From positions 86,337,529-86,401,528 of the forward strand of contig CM043959.1 of assembly GCA_014529385.2 (NCBI GenBank): DNA of 64,000 nucleotides, written 5' to 3'. Numbering within the stretch: the first letter of the stretch is position 1; each line of letters begins with the position of its first letter. The position numbers and the translations under genes were made by a program. Origin of the DNA: Adiantum capillus-veneris. Its lineage: Eukaryota; Streptophyta; Polypodiopsida; Polypodiales; Pteridaceae. Positions 23,921-34,353 of this stretch are shown piece by piece. The notes below the pieces were generated by a model. That model was given only the letters and a program-made list of their open reading frames with translations. It ran no database searches and was not told the DNA's origin.

Positions 23921-25557
23921 CTAGAAAAAACGTGACAAGTACCTGAGCTTATGCACAAATGATGCCAAATCCTTTGTGTTGTTGGTTGGATCCATAAGCA
24001 ATAAAGCCTTAACTTTCTCTGGGTCAGCTTCTATTCCATTTTGGGAAACTACATGTCCTAGCAAATGGACTCTGGCATGAGCAAACTTACACTTCTTTGG
24101 GTTGAGTTGCCCACCCTCTTGTTGAAGCCTTTCAAAACTCAACCTCAACTTCTCCAAATGTGTGACCCTTGAGCTATAACACCCAATGTCATCCATGAAA
24201 ACGCGAATGAACTTACCCAAGTAGAGACCAAACACTCTATTCATCCATCCTTGGAAGTAGCATATGCATTAACCAGCCCAAAAGGCATTCTTTTGTAAGC
24301 AAAACAACCCCAAGGAGTAATGAAGGTCGTCTTCAATCGATCTTCAATTGCTATCAAGATCTGAAAGTAGCCAGAAAATCCATCCATGATTGAGTAACGT
24401 TTATGACCTGCAACCTGATTGAGGATTTCATCTAAAAAGGGTAGTGGATAATGATTCCTTTTTGTGGCAGCATTCAAAGGTTTGAAATCAACACATATCC
24501 TAAATCTTCTGTTCTTCTTGGGCACAATAACAAATGGAGAGACCCATTCGGACTCCTCTGCTCGAAAGATGAAATCTGCTTCCAAAAGCTTCGTCACCTC
24601 TTCATGAAGTGCCTTCTCATGAATGACCCCCAATATCCTAAGCTTTTGAACCTTTGGATGGGCACCTTCTTTTAGATTGATTCTATGCTCGACTCCTTTA
24701 GCTCCTTGCAACTCTGTATATTCAGTGGCGAATAGCTTTGGAAACTCTGTAAACATGTCTTCATACTCCTTTTTTTCTTTTTCTGTCAAGTCCTCTCCTA
24801 GCATGCTCCTTGCATTCACTTTGGCAGGCTCTACAATTGCTTTTGGACTATCCTTCTCCTCCTTGACCTTCACATCATGCATTGATGCTTCCTTTTCAAC
24901 ACTTATCCCAAAAAGATCAGGACATAATTGCTTCAAGCCTTCCTCTACACTTTCTTCTGATGATGTAGACGAAGCATCACTATCGTATGATGTGGTTTCC
25001 GTTGAATCCGTATCTTGCATCTCCACTAGGGGCTCTGTACGGCTCTCATGTGTCTTCATGTTGTAGACAATGGTCCTTCCTTTCTCTTTGTTGGGGATGG
25101 TGATCAAGCTCGTGCCCCAATCTTGCTTTGCACCAAGGGTTATAAGCCATGGCCTCCCTAAAATGATTGGATACGCATTCTCACCCGCTTGCATCACGTA
25201 GCAATCAACCAAGCACTGAATCCCCAAGACTTTTATCTTCACATCTTCAGCTATTCCAAGACACCTTCCCTTTTTGTGGTTGGCCATTCTCATACGGATC
25301 GAAGCATTCATTGACATCTTGGCACCTGCTTCTTTCATGATAGCCTCGGTCATGACACACACGTGGGCACCACCATCCACATATGCTTGCACTTCCGTCT
25401 TCTTTCCCAGCATAACTTCAACTATTGGCACCATATCCACTGGGTGACCAACCCTCAAAGATGACACCATGCTTTGATGCTTTTCCTTCTTGGAAGGAAG
25501 CTGCGTACTCACACACTTGGTCCACTGCCTCCTCAATTTAGCGTTCAAAGCCACCAA
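23921..25557 (-). pseudogene. pol: Gypsy protease and reverse transcriptase, frameshifted
   Basis: The frame 25557-24241 carries the retroviral-type aspartic protease (AYVDGGAHVCVM, with D-G-G where D-S-G or D-T-G is usual). A Ser/Glu-rich linker follows, then reverse transcriptase: FRICVDFKPLN, the first catalytic Asp in YSIMDGFSGY, and MPFGLVNA. A frameshift at about 24245 moves the rest to 24244-23921, with the catalytic pair in FIRVFMDDIGCYS and the thumb GHVVSQNGIEADPEKV. The frame break and altered protease loop indicate an inactive copy. Confidence 0.9.
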
Positions 25558-26552
25558 TTGACCAAAAGATATATTTGCCTTTTGATTTCGTATGTCATCG
25601 ACAATATCATAGTCTTCAACACCTTGACCAAGGAGGTAGTCCTTTGGACCAATTTTCCTTCTTCCCCGCCTCTTACTACTTTCTGGTTTGTCTTGTCCAT
25701 ATAGGGGGTATATCCCTCCTCTCTCCCTTGGTGGTTCAGGACAATCAGGGGCGTAATGACCCTCTTCATCACAATTGTAGCATCTACCTTGTAGCCTTCA
25801 TCCCCTGCCTCTCCAGCTGGCTGCTCCTCTCTTTGGTTCCTAATCATTATGTTAATTCTTAATTCTTGCAACTGACCAGCAAGATCATGTAAAACACGAG
25901 CCGTAAAAACGGGATCTGGACCTTGAACCACTCTCTCCACTCTATCATCCGTTGTCACAGGGACCATTGGTTGCACCACAACTGGCTCAGTATGTGTCAC
26001 GCCTTGCTCCCACCTTCTCTTGATCTTCTTGCTCTTGGCCTCAGCAATTTCCACAGCTCTTTCAAATGTAGCAGGCTCATCTTGATCGACCTTCTCCCTT
26101 ACACTTAGATGGAGACAATCCATAAACTGACGTACTTTAAAGAAATCCCCTGGAGCTACTTGGGATGCCGCCTCTAATTGAACCCAAAGCCCTTTGAAGT
26201 ATTGCAAAAAATCTTTAAAGTTAGCATGAACATCTTGCTGCAAACCTCTCAATTTTGTTGTCGTTTCTGTTTGCGGTTAGTTTCTATCCAAACCTGTCGA
26301 AAATTGCCAGCTTCACCTACTCCCATGTTTGCTTTTTTTCTTCCTCTAAACCTTCAAACCACTCCCGAGCTTCTCCTTTGAGCGCAAGAGGAAATACATG
26401 AAGCTTGGCTTCGTCATTCACAATGTGCATACCAAGCGTATGCCACTCAAAGTCTGCCTAAGTTGCATCTTTAAAGCAAAATGTCTGCCGCATGCGCCTT
26501 CATGATTCTCTTCCAACACTCTGTAAAGCTCCTTCCGCCAAGGTACACCTCT
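25558..26552 (-). pseudogene. gag: Gag of the Tat-like element (main part)
   Basis: The frame 26252-25545 holds the end of the gag helical domain (DEPATFERAVEIAEAKSKK). The CCHC knuckle CYNCDEEGHYAPDC lies at 25741-25782 in the frame that leads into protease, so a one-base frameshift near 25790 separates them. Further upstream, 26260-26550 contains the expected LHVFPLALKGEAREWFEGL segment in a shifted frame. The 5' part of gag continues at 34110 beyond the hAT insertion. Confidence 0.8.
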
Positions 26553-26574
26553 CAACATGAGATCGTATAATACG

Positions 26575-26596
26575 CGAATAATGGGCGTATTATTCG
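26575..26596. other. Hairpin at the left hAT end
   Basis: CGAATAAT, GGGCGT loop, ATTATTCG: a perfect 8-bp stem close to the insertion edge. Confidence 0.5.
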
Positions 26597-26809
26597 TTTA
26601 TCTAAATTATACAGCCGTATTATACGGTGCCACATCAGCATAAACAGCCAATCGTATAACTTCTTGATTTTTCGATCGAAAAACTTTTCGATCGAAATTA
26701 TTTTCGAACGAAAGTATTTTCGATCAAAAATTATAACGATCGAATATGTTAGTATATATAGCAACACGCGAAAGGCCTCATACCAGCTTTCAAAGTCAGT
26801 GTTTTCCAT

Positions 26810-27620
26810 GTGAGTACTCTCACCAAACGATCAAAAAATATAATTTGTAAAAAAATAAAACAATTTGAGTTCAATAAAAATTAAAATTCAATAGAATTTT
26901 AAGTTTTGTGATTCAAATATATGAATTTGTTTTGAAAAACTTAGTAAATAGTTGAAAGTTTGTATTTTGTGAAGAGTTTAATCTCTCACTTGATACAAAC
27001 TGTAATTATAAGAATCACTTGTCAATGTGTTCAATTAATTGACACTTGAAAGTGATTAATTAAAAAAAGTAAGATATTATCGTTGTGTGTAGAGTGTACT
27101 CTCACATGAGATAATTATTTTAAAAATATAATTACATAAAAATTAATTTTATGTAATTTAAAGTTCGATTTTGATGTGTAGAGATTTTCTCTCACTTCAA
27201 AATGAATATAATGAAACAAAATTATATTTTTACGTTTTGTGTAGAGCTATTCACACTGCTATGCTCTCACTAGAGTAAAAATTTAGGAAAAACATGTTTA
27301 AAAATAATGATATTCTCTTATCTTTATTTGGACTGCAAAATCTACCGTACTGTGTGAGAGCATACATATGCTCGCATTGTAGATAGATAATCGCTTAAAA
27401 ATCTATGGTAAAGTGTAAGAACTTTTTGTTCGCACTTTACATAGATACGATAATTATCAAGTATTGTAAGTGATTATCGTTTTGACATTTAAAAATGTCA
27501 CTTATAGCTCTTGTATGTATAGTAATTTATAATGATAATCATTTTAATACTTGATTTAATTGTAATTATTGATTATCGTAATGTGTTAAAGGTACAAGCT
27601 TGCACTTTAGATAAATTGAT
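26810..27620 (+). repeat. Left subterminal repeats of the hAT element
   Basis: AT-rich, with a recurring GTGTAGAG...CTCTCAC motif near 26810, 26980, 27100, 27190, 27265 and 27350. The inverse motif GTGAGAG recurs at the right end, so these are likely transposase-binding repeats or remnants of them. Confidence 0.5.
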
Positions 27621-27706
27621 GCAATTTATATGTAATCCAATGGTATTGTTTTTTATTATTGTATTTTTGTTCAATCATTGTTAGTTAAATTAATTTAATG
27701 TTTTAA

Positions 27707-29865
27707 TTGATTTTGATTATGAAAATGATCATTGACTTTGTTTTTACTAGCAAACTATTTTTGTGCATCATGGTGAAAGGACAAGAGTGGAGTTATGTGC
27801 ATGAGTTGAAAGCTGGGAGAAATACATCTCGACTTAAATGTAAATCTTGTGGCCACGAGTTCAGTGGTAATGCAACCAGAATTAAAGAGCATTTGTTTAA
27901 AGTCCTTGGCAATGTTGAAAAGTGCGGGGCACCACCAAAAGATATTCATGAAAAATTTGCCATGTATTCTCGCAAAGTAAAGTTGATTCTTGCAGCTAAA
28001 CATAAAGGTGATGTTTCTAAAGATATTCATGCGAATATTGAACCATCTGTATGCAATGAGGCAACAGAAGAGGTGTGTACCACTCAAGTAAATGATCAAA
28101 GTTCTCAATTGAACCCTCTTCATGGAGATGCTTCTACATCAGGAGGAGTTCCTAGCACAAGCAAATCCGGCAGAGCGTCATCCAATGGACAGACAATGCC
28201 TGAAGCATTAGGTAAACAATGGTTGCTTGAGTTGAATTTAAAATGGACACAAGCATTTGTTGCGTGTGGCATATCGTTCAATGTTATGCGCAATCCAATA
28301 TTTCAAGATGCTTTGATGAGTACAGCCAAAAAAGGATTTGTGCTTCCTGACTATAACAAGATGCGAACTGAATATCTTGATAAAGTCAAAGACAGTACTG
28401 AAGCCATTATCAAACACATAGTCCTAGAGTTTGTTCCAGCATATGGATGTACCATAGCATTGGATGGATGGACTAACTGTCAGAAAAAACCTTTAATCAA
28501 TGTAATGCTTATTAACCCTAGAGGGGCTATGTTCGTGGAAGAAATTGACAGCTCATTGAAAGAGAAGACTATCACCTACCTAGGAGGGGTGTATGAGCGT
28601 GCAATTGCAAAGGCAGATGGACCAAAGAATGTGACTGCTATTGTCACAGATAATGCAGCCAACTACAAAGGAGCAAGAAGAGCTATTCAAGTCAAGTATC
28701 CGGAGATTTCTTGGGTACCATGTGCAGCTCACACTTTAAATTTGCTTTTAAAAGATATTGGTAAAATGGCATGTGTGAAGCAAACTTTATTGGATGCAAA
28801 TCATGTGGTGAAATTCATTAGAGAGCATCAATTTTCGTATGCTCTTTTTCAAACCAAGTCACCAAATAAAGCTCTGCAAATATTTTGCGCAACAAGGTTT
28901 GCTACAGCATACTATGTTCTTGCTGCTTTGCAAGAGTTGAAGCCTGCATTGATGGAAACCTTAGCAGACAGAAGATGGGATGGATGGCTCAGCAAGTATC
29001 CAAGTTATCAAGAAGCAACTGGTCGATGTGCACAAATAGTAAACTCGCCAGTCTTTTGGCGTAATGTAGAAAGAACAGTAATTGTGTCTAAGCCATTTGT
29101 AGATCTTTTGAGAGCAGTTGACACAGATTATTTTATTTTTGGTCAGGTCTACTGGTATATGTCAGAGGCTATACGCAAGCTAAGAGAAAATGTCAGTTTT
29201 GGTGCAAAGGATAAAGCTACCATGATTACAATTGTTAACAAGCGTTGGGTGCAGTTGCATACGCCATTGCATGGTGCGGCTTTTGTATTGGATCCTAAGT
29301 TTCAAATGCATCAGCAATCTGCCAACAAAGAAGTTATGTCCGACTTCAAAACAGTGTGCTCCCAACTCTTAGGGCACAAAGATGAAAAAACAGCTTTTCA
29401 TCAGCGAGTAGATTATGCCAACAGAACTAGCATGTTTCAGGATCCGTGGCATATAGATGCCATGGCAAAACAAGTGCACCTTTATGGTGGAAGGATTATG
29501 GTGGAGAGAAAGTGGAGTTGCAACACATTGCAGTTAGAGTTTTATCAGTAGCTGCATCAAGTGGAAGTTGTGAACAAAATTGGTCAGCATTCGACTTTGT
29601 GCACACGAAAAAGCGAAACAGACTTCATACTAAACGGGCTGCTGATTTGGTGTATGTTTTTTGCAATATGAGACTTATTTATAAGCCTCAAAACATTGCA
29701 ACTAGAGCCGCTCAAAAGCAATATGGAGTCTTCCAAACGCATGAAGCTATTTCTACAGAAGTTGATGATGAAGATGATATGGAATGGGAGATAGTTTCAG
29801 AATGCTCAGATATGGACGAAGTAGATGATATGGTTGCAGTTTTTGAAGATGGAGATGATTTGTGA
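27707..29865 (+). pseudogene. hAT transposase, split by one frameshift
   Basis: The first frame (27707-29551; a more likely start is the ATG at 27770) has a BED-type zinc finger with LKCKSCGHEFSGNATRIKEH. DUF659 follows at about residues 240-345, with LDGWTN (catalytic-type Asp), IVTDNAANYKG and VPCAAHTLNLL. The next segment (FCATRFATAYYVL) is typical. After a frame change near 29450-29480 the C-terminal dimerisation domain follows in 29446-29865: APLWWKDYGG, LQHIAVRVLSVAASSGSCEQNWSAF in two parts, and KKRNRLHTKRAADLVYV. The Glu of CEQNWS matches the third catalytic residue. All hallmarks are present, so a single indel separates it from an intact enzyme. The acidic tail is typical. Confidence 0.9.
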
Positions 29866-30126
29866 GAGTACCATTGTAATACTTAACAAGTTTTTGCATA
29901 TGATGAAAGAAAGTGGTATCTCGTTGTCGTTCACATCAAAACCTCTCTTTCTCTCTCTCATACACACATATTTACTCACACACAAATATAAATTGCCGAT
30001 AATATCTTGTCGAATAACAATTACATAAAGTCGATATAGGTTTGAAATTACAACAAGGTTATGGGAAATTACTCAATCGAAAAGAGTTTGATATAATTTT
30101 GAGATTACAAAAAGCTTGTGAGTGAC
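29866..30126. other. Spacer between convergent hAT ORFs
   Basis: AT-rich, no ORF of note. It probably holds the 3' ends of both transcripts. Confidence 0.4.
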
Positions 30127-30888
30127 TTATGAGTTTGATAGATTTGCTATAAGCTGGTCTATGGTAAAATCTGTAATTCCTAGCTCAGGGGATGGTTGAG
30201 CACCATCTTTATGTGAAGTGGTAGTATCATCTGGCAAAGGTCCATACAATGATTCATATCGTTGAAGCTTTGCTTGTGCATCACTTAACTCTATTTCAAG
30301 CTCAAGAATACGGCCACGAAGCATGTCCGGTGTTTCTCCTTGGCTGGCAAGGTCTTGTCCTTGGCTGGCTAATTCAGTCAGTGTTTCTGACTCTTCAGGA
30401 AGTAAAACAATAGGACGCTTGCGAGGAGGCATTGGATTATTTGCATTGCGTGCTGCCACCTTTTCTGCAATGCGTCCACGTCCAACGCCAGCGGTGCCTA
30501 GACGATCTGACCAATCCACTCTCTTCAGCAAAACATATCGAACATAGCATTGTTGGATAAAGTAAATGGGTACTTGGTTGTTGTTTGGTAGGCATCTCTC
30601 TTGTCGTATAAACCTTTGCAGCAATACACGTGCCAGTCCTTTATGTTGCAAATCAGAGAGCTTTAACGGAGCTGTATCTTTTGCATTGCCACTTATTTGA
30701 AATAGTTGATGGCGTACAAAGTGATTAGGGCAAAGCTTTTTGCACTCTTTAAGGGTTAGTGGTTCGCCCTGCAGCTCAGATTCATCTTCTTCAATGTTCG
30801 CAATAGTAGAAAGATCTGCTTGTCCACATCTAACTTGTCCTTCTTTAAAAATTGCCTGAGCTTCAGCGTGGTTGAGTTCTTCTTCCAT
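30127..30888 (-). CDS. 253-residue hAT cargo ORF, function unknown
   Basis: Intact frame, convergent with the transposase. I do not recognise a domain. Visible features are an acidic N-terminus, a Cys/His-containing segment (LKECKKLCPNHFVRHQLFQI), a hydrophobic/aromatic stretch (VPIYFIQQCYVRYVLLKRVDW), a basic nuclear-signal-like patch (MPPRKRP) and a C-terminal coiled coil (GRILELEIELSDAQAKLQ). The ATG follows ATATGCAG, a good 3' splice site, so it may be the last exon of a longer gene. The kinase-like frame upstream on the same strand has the same CAGATATGG start context. A DNA-binding or accessory transposition protein is possible but not shown. Confidence 0.6.
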   Translation of the reverse strand: MEEELNHAEAQAIFKEGQVRCGQADLSTIANIEEDESELQGEPLTLKECKKLCPNHFVRHQLFQISGNAKDTAPLKLSDLQHKGLARVLLQRFIRQERCLPNNNQVPIYFIQQCYVRYVLLKRVDWSDRLGTAGVGRGRIAEKVAARNANNPMPPRKRPIVLLPEESETLTELASQGQDLASQGETPDMLRGRILELEIELSDAQAKLQRYESLYGPLPDDTTTSHKDGAQPSPELGITDFTIDQLIANLSNS

Positions 30889-31054
30889 ATCTGCATATTA
30901 GGTGAACATGTCATTACTTTTAAATACCCATTCAATTAATTTGACATTGGAAAGTATATCAAATGACAAACATAGATATTTTGTTCAATTAAATATACAA
31001 TTAAATCTGACACCAAAAGTAAAACAATGATGAAATCATGAGACTTGTGTTTCA

Positions 31055-32467
31055 TTAATCATCAGCTGGTCGTAAGCCAGATGTCATTACAATGTTGTAA
31101 CCCACTCTATGGGCACCATTTAAACATAAGGAGAGGTCAAAAGCGTTAGGCCGGGTTTTGGGGTTTAGGCGCTTGCTGGTTTCAAGATGAGCAAGTACAT
31201 TACTCAAAAAATGTCTCTTGCTTTGTTCTTGGGGCTCTGGTAAGCACTTCAAAATGCGTTTACATGTATGACACATGGAATAAATATCCATAGCTTTGGT
31301 CCAGGAGGGAGGATTACTAGATATACATTCGGGGGCTGCCCATGGATAATCTCTCTCATATTGTTTTCTAGTTTCTATCTGCATATTGCGTAGAGGAGGA
31401 AAACCGGCTGTGGTATTTGTTTTGGTGCATGAACCCCAATCCACAATGCCGGCATAAACACCTTTTTCGCCAAAATGCAGCATCATATTCCGAGAGTGTA
31501 GATCATTGTGGAGGAAGTTATGCGAATGTATATACTTTAGAGTTTGGAGGAGAGCATTGATGATCTACAAAATATTCTCCTGGAATAGCTCTACTGTTCC
31601 TGCAGTGAGTACATAATCACGGATGACAGGTTGGCTGCCGTCTGCAGTGCATTCTTTGATCCATTGCTCCACATGGCCGCCATTCCAAAATCGTGAAATG
31701 AGCATTGGTTGCTCCACGTGGCGCACCATGGCAAGAGGGTAGATAATACCTCGATGTGAAATATCCAAAATTGTTGCTTCGTCTTTGACCTATTGCTCCA
31801 TGGTGGGCCCATGTAAGTGTACTTTGAACACTTTTGCAGCATACACTTGATCTTTGAAAGCGGGATGTGTGACACCCACACGCTTCACATGTGCCCATCT
31901 TCCCTCTCCTAGCTGTGGAGCTTGGATATTGAAGACGGCTGTGTCGAGTAAAAGGTGTAAAATAGGTGGTAGTTGAGAGAGGTATAATGTAGCAACAGAT
32001 GACGTTGCAGGCTTTGTTCTAAGAATGATTTCTGGTTCAACAGAAGCTTTAGAAGAGCTGGCTTCCACTCTTGGACGCTTTGCTGCTCTTTCTAACTTTT
32101 CCTTGCTCTTGAACTCCGTGTAAAGCTGTTGCACAAGATGTATGCGCTCAGCTATGTTTGGCAAGGAAGTAATTGCAGGATTTTTCAGTTCTTGAAAGTT
32201 TTTCATGATCTATCCAATGGTTTGTTTGACCATGTTTACTAAAGCACTTGATGTCAGGAGGGCTATGTCAAAAATAGATGGTGCAAACTCTGCCTGGAGC
32301 TGCTCAAACACAGACTTGGTTAGAGTCTCTGTAAGCTGATAAAAATGCTCCGGAGCGACAGGGTTTAAACAACGCCTAATATCTGCCTTTGACGAGTAAT
32401 GGAAGTGTCTCACAATCACTTCGGAGACGAACTTTTGTTGATGTTTCACTAGCTTCGTGTCTGCCAT
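31055..32467 (-). pseudogene. Protein-kinase-like ORF with three in-frame TAG codons
   Basis: One frame of 470 codons plus stop, interrupted only by TAG at about 32210, 31787 and 31563. Protein-kinase hallmarks come in order: Gly-rich loop (LGEGRWAHVKRV), the beta-3 Lys (YAAKVFK), a hinge-like LISRFWNGGHVEQW, catalytic loop HNDLHSRN with the Asp, DWG in place of DFG, APE (PWAAPECI), MDIYSM in helix F and RPNAFDL near the end. A roughly 150-residue N-terminal region of unknown type with a basic KRPRVEASSSK patch precedes the kinase fold. The element probably captured or carries this gene. The TAGs most simply arose from CAG (Gln) by cytosine deamination. The ATG follows CATACAG, a splice-acceptor-like context. 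Confidence 0.8.
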
Positions 32468-32670
32468 ATCTGTATGACAAAATTATAAATTAAGAATCTT
32501 ACGAAATGATTGTACACCATAGTAACATAGTTATTATATAATGAGTGTTAACCCTATATATATATTAAATGATGATTCAAATTTATTAAACAATACTAAA
32601 TTATTGCAAATTAAAGAGAAAATCTTATGATTACAAACCACATTGTGCGAATTGACCATGAAAATTAATT

Positions 32671-32671
<1 letters not shown>

Positions 32672-32745
<74 letters not shown>
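32672..32745. repeat. (GA)n microsatellite
   Basis: About 73 bp of pure GA inside the hAT element. Confidence 0.95.
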
Positions 32746-32748
<3 letters not shown>

Positions 32749-32944
32749 GGCCAGGAGTGTGAGATGCTCTCAGCACAAGAACTGGATCCTGCTATGTGCA
32801 GAAGTGTGAGATGATGAAAGAAATTACATCTAAAGGGTTGGAAAATCGTATATGTGAACACCTCAGCTAGTGTGAGATATTCTCAGCACAAGTCCTGGAT
32901 GTTGTTGTAAAATAGATTGATAGTTTTTATCAATTTAATCCCTG

Positions 32945-33535
32945 ATAAAGTGTGTGGAACTCACAACACAACTATCAGCGGATAAATTAACAATTGCAGA
33001 TGTAACTTACCTATCGTATGTGTTTACGTCCAAAACAACACCAAGTCATTTAATGATGAAAAATGATGTTCTTTTGGAATATGAAACACACGAGTAACCA
33101 GTATGTCACATTAAGATGAAGAGGGCATGAAAATATCCATCTCTTCACTCTTAATATAACGAGTGGTAACGCTTGTGTTTCTATGTAACACATATGACAG
33201 AAAAACTTAATCTAAAATTGTAAATTTTATAAGCTATTTCTAATGGAGTGTGTGGCACGCACAACACAACCATCAGCAAACAGCTCAACAATTTCAAATG
33301 TAAATCAATTGTTGTATATATCTACGTTCAGAGTAACACCAAGTCATCTACTGATGAACAATGATGTTACTACAGAAATAGAAGCACAAAAATAACGAAA
33401 GTCGTATTAAGATGAAGAGGGCATAAAGTATGCATCTCTACACTCTTAAAATGACGAACCTTAATTTTTGTGCTTCTATGTAGAATAATCAATAATGATT
33501 TACTTTAAGATTGTAAATTTTATAGGCCACTCTGA
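32945..33535 (+). repeat. Two tandem copies of a ~298-bp hAT repeat containing a foldback
   Basis: The units start with GTGTGTGG...ACAACACAAC (32950 and 33248) and share CACCAAGTCAT, GATGAAGAGGGCAT and ATTGTAAATTTTATA. Inside each, ATTAAGATGAAGAG is mirrored by CTCTTCACTCTTAAT, with outer arms GAAACACA/TGTGTTTC in unit 1, making an imperfect ~100-bp hairpin. A related sequence reappears at about 59830-59900. Confidence 0.8.
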
Positions 33536-33820
33536 AGTGAGAGGTGTAGCATCATGCCTACTACACTCCACGAGTCTACCTCTAATCCTAACTCATCTCT
33601 ATGGTGAGAGATATACTACTACACCATACGAGTGAGAATCTAAATTTACCCTAAGCCTTCCCTAGAGTGAGTTATATAACTACACACCACGGGAAAGGAA
33701 ACTATATTCTATACACCTCTGGAGTGAGCCATTTGGCTACACACCACGAAGTGGCCTACGACTTGCAAGCCAACTTTGTGGTGAGAGCCGAAACTACTGC
33801 ACCACACAAGTCTGGCACAA
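33535..33820 (+). repeat. Right subterminal ~60-bp repeats of the hAT element
   Basis: About five degenerate units begin GTGAG and contain a TACT/CTAC-ACACCACG block (starts near 33538, 33608, 33668, 33725 and 33780). They mirror the CTCTCAC motifs at the left end. Confidence 0.6.
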
Positions 33821-34109
33821 CACAAAAAAAAGTTAATATTTATTGAAAATTTAAAAAATATACCTGAAAACCGTTGTAAATCAAAGACGCTGTCTCTATC
33901 TGGAAAACTCTCAGAAGCTCCAAGCTCTCCAAACTCCAAGAAAGTCCACAATGCTTTTCGATCGAATATGGCGACGATTGTATATATATACTTTTTTTCG
34001 ATCGAAATACTTTTCGATCGAAAAATGTTTTATACAGCTATTCGGTAATTATTCGGAAATACGGCGTATATTGACGTTTTATACGTATAATTTTTGTTAT
34101 ACAGGCGTA

Positions 34110-34287
34110 TAAATGCAACGCAGAAGTCTACAATCCAATCCTTCACATCCTCCTTCCCTATAAACACTGGCCGACTATACGCCATCCCTTTGAAGTTGCT
34201 TCTCCCTTGCGTGAGTAATTCCACAAAGTTTGAAGTCTTGCACCTCAACCAAACCACCACTTTTCTTCCATGAAGCCCAAACTTCAC
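34110..34287 (-). pseudogene. gag: N-terminal gag fragment of the Tat-like element
   Basis: The frame from MKFGLHGRKVVVWLRCKTSN runs to the hAT junction near 34110; gag resumes at 26552 on the other side of the insertion. Confidence 0.55.
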
Positions 34288-34330
34288 AGCAAAACTTCTT
34301 CACCTGGGTGCACAACCGACAAATTTCCGC

Positions 34331-34350
34331 TCCCTAGCGGGATCGCCAAA
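34331..34350 (-). other. Primer-binding site of the Tat-like element
   Basis: On the minus strand, TTTGGCGATCCCGCTAGGGA lies just after the 5' LTR. TGG complements the tRNA CCA end; the tRNA is not identified. Confidence 0.5.
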
Positions 34351-34353
34351 GGA

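Larger units (their letters stand above)
26555..34105 (+). mobile_element. hAT-superfamily DNA transposon with cargo ORFs (ends approximate)
   Basis: It splits the gypsy gag: gag codons resume at 34110. It contains a BED/DUF659/hAT-dimerisation transposase on plus and two minus-strand ORF sets convergent to it. Both ends are rich in TATACG-type motifs and in TTTCGATCGAAA palindromes (26670-26750 and 33995-34025). CTCTCAC/GTGAGAG repeats are mirrored at the two sides. I could not fix the exact terminal repeats or the 8-bp target duplication by eye. The transposase is frameshifted, so this copy is probably immobile. Confidence 0.8.

Noticed and set aside
31055-32467. Alternative genetic code or amber suppression in the kinase-like frame
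   Set aside because: Transposon and host-like genes elsewhere in the window use TAG as a normal stop (for example gag at 19427). CAG-to-TAG deamination is the simpler explanation.
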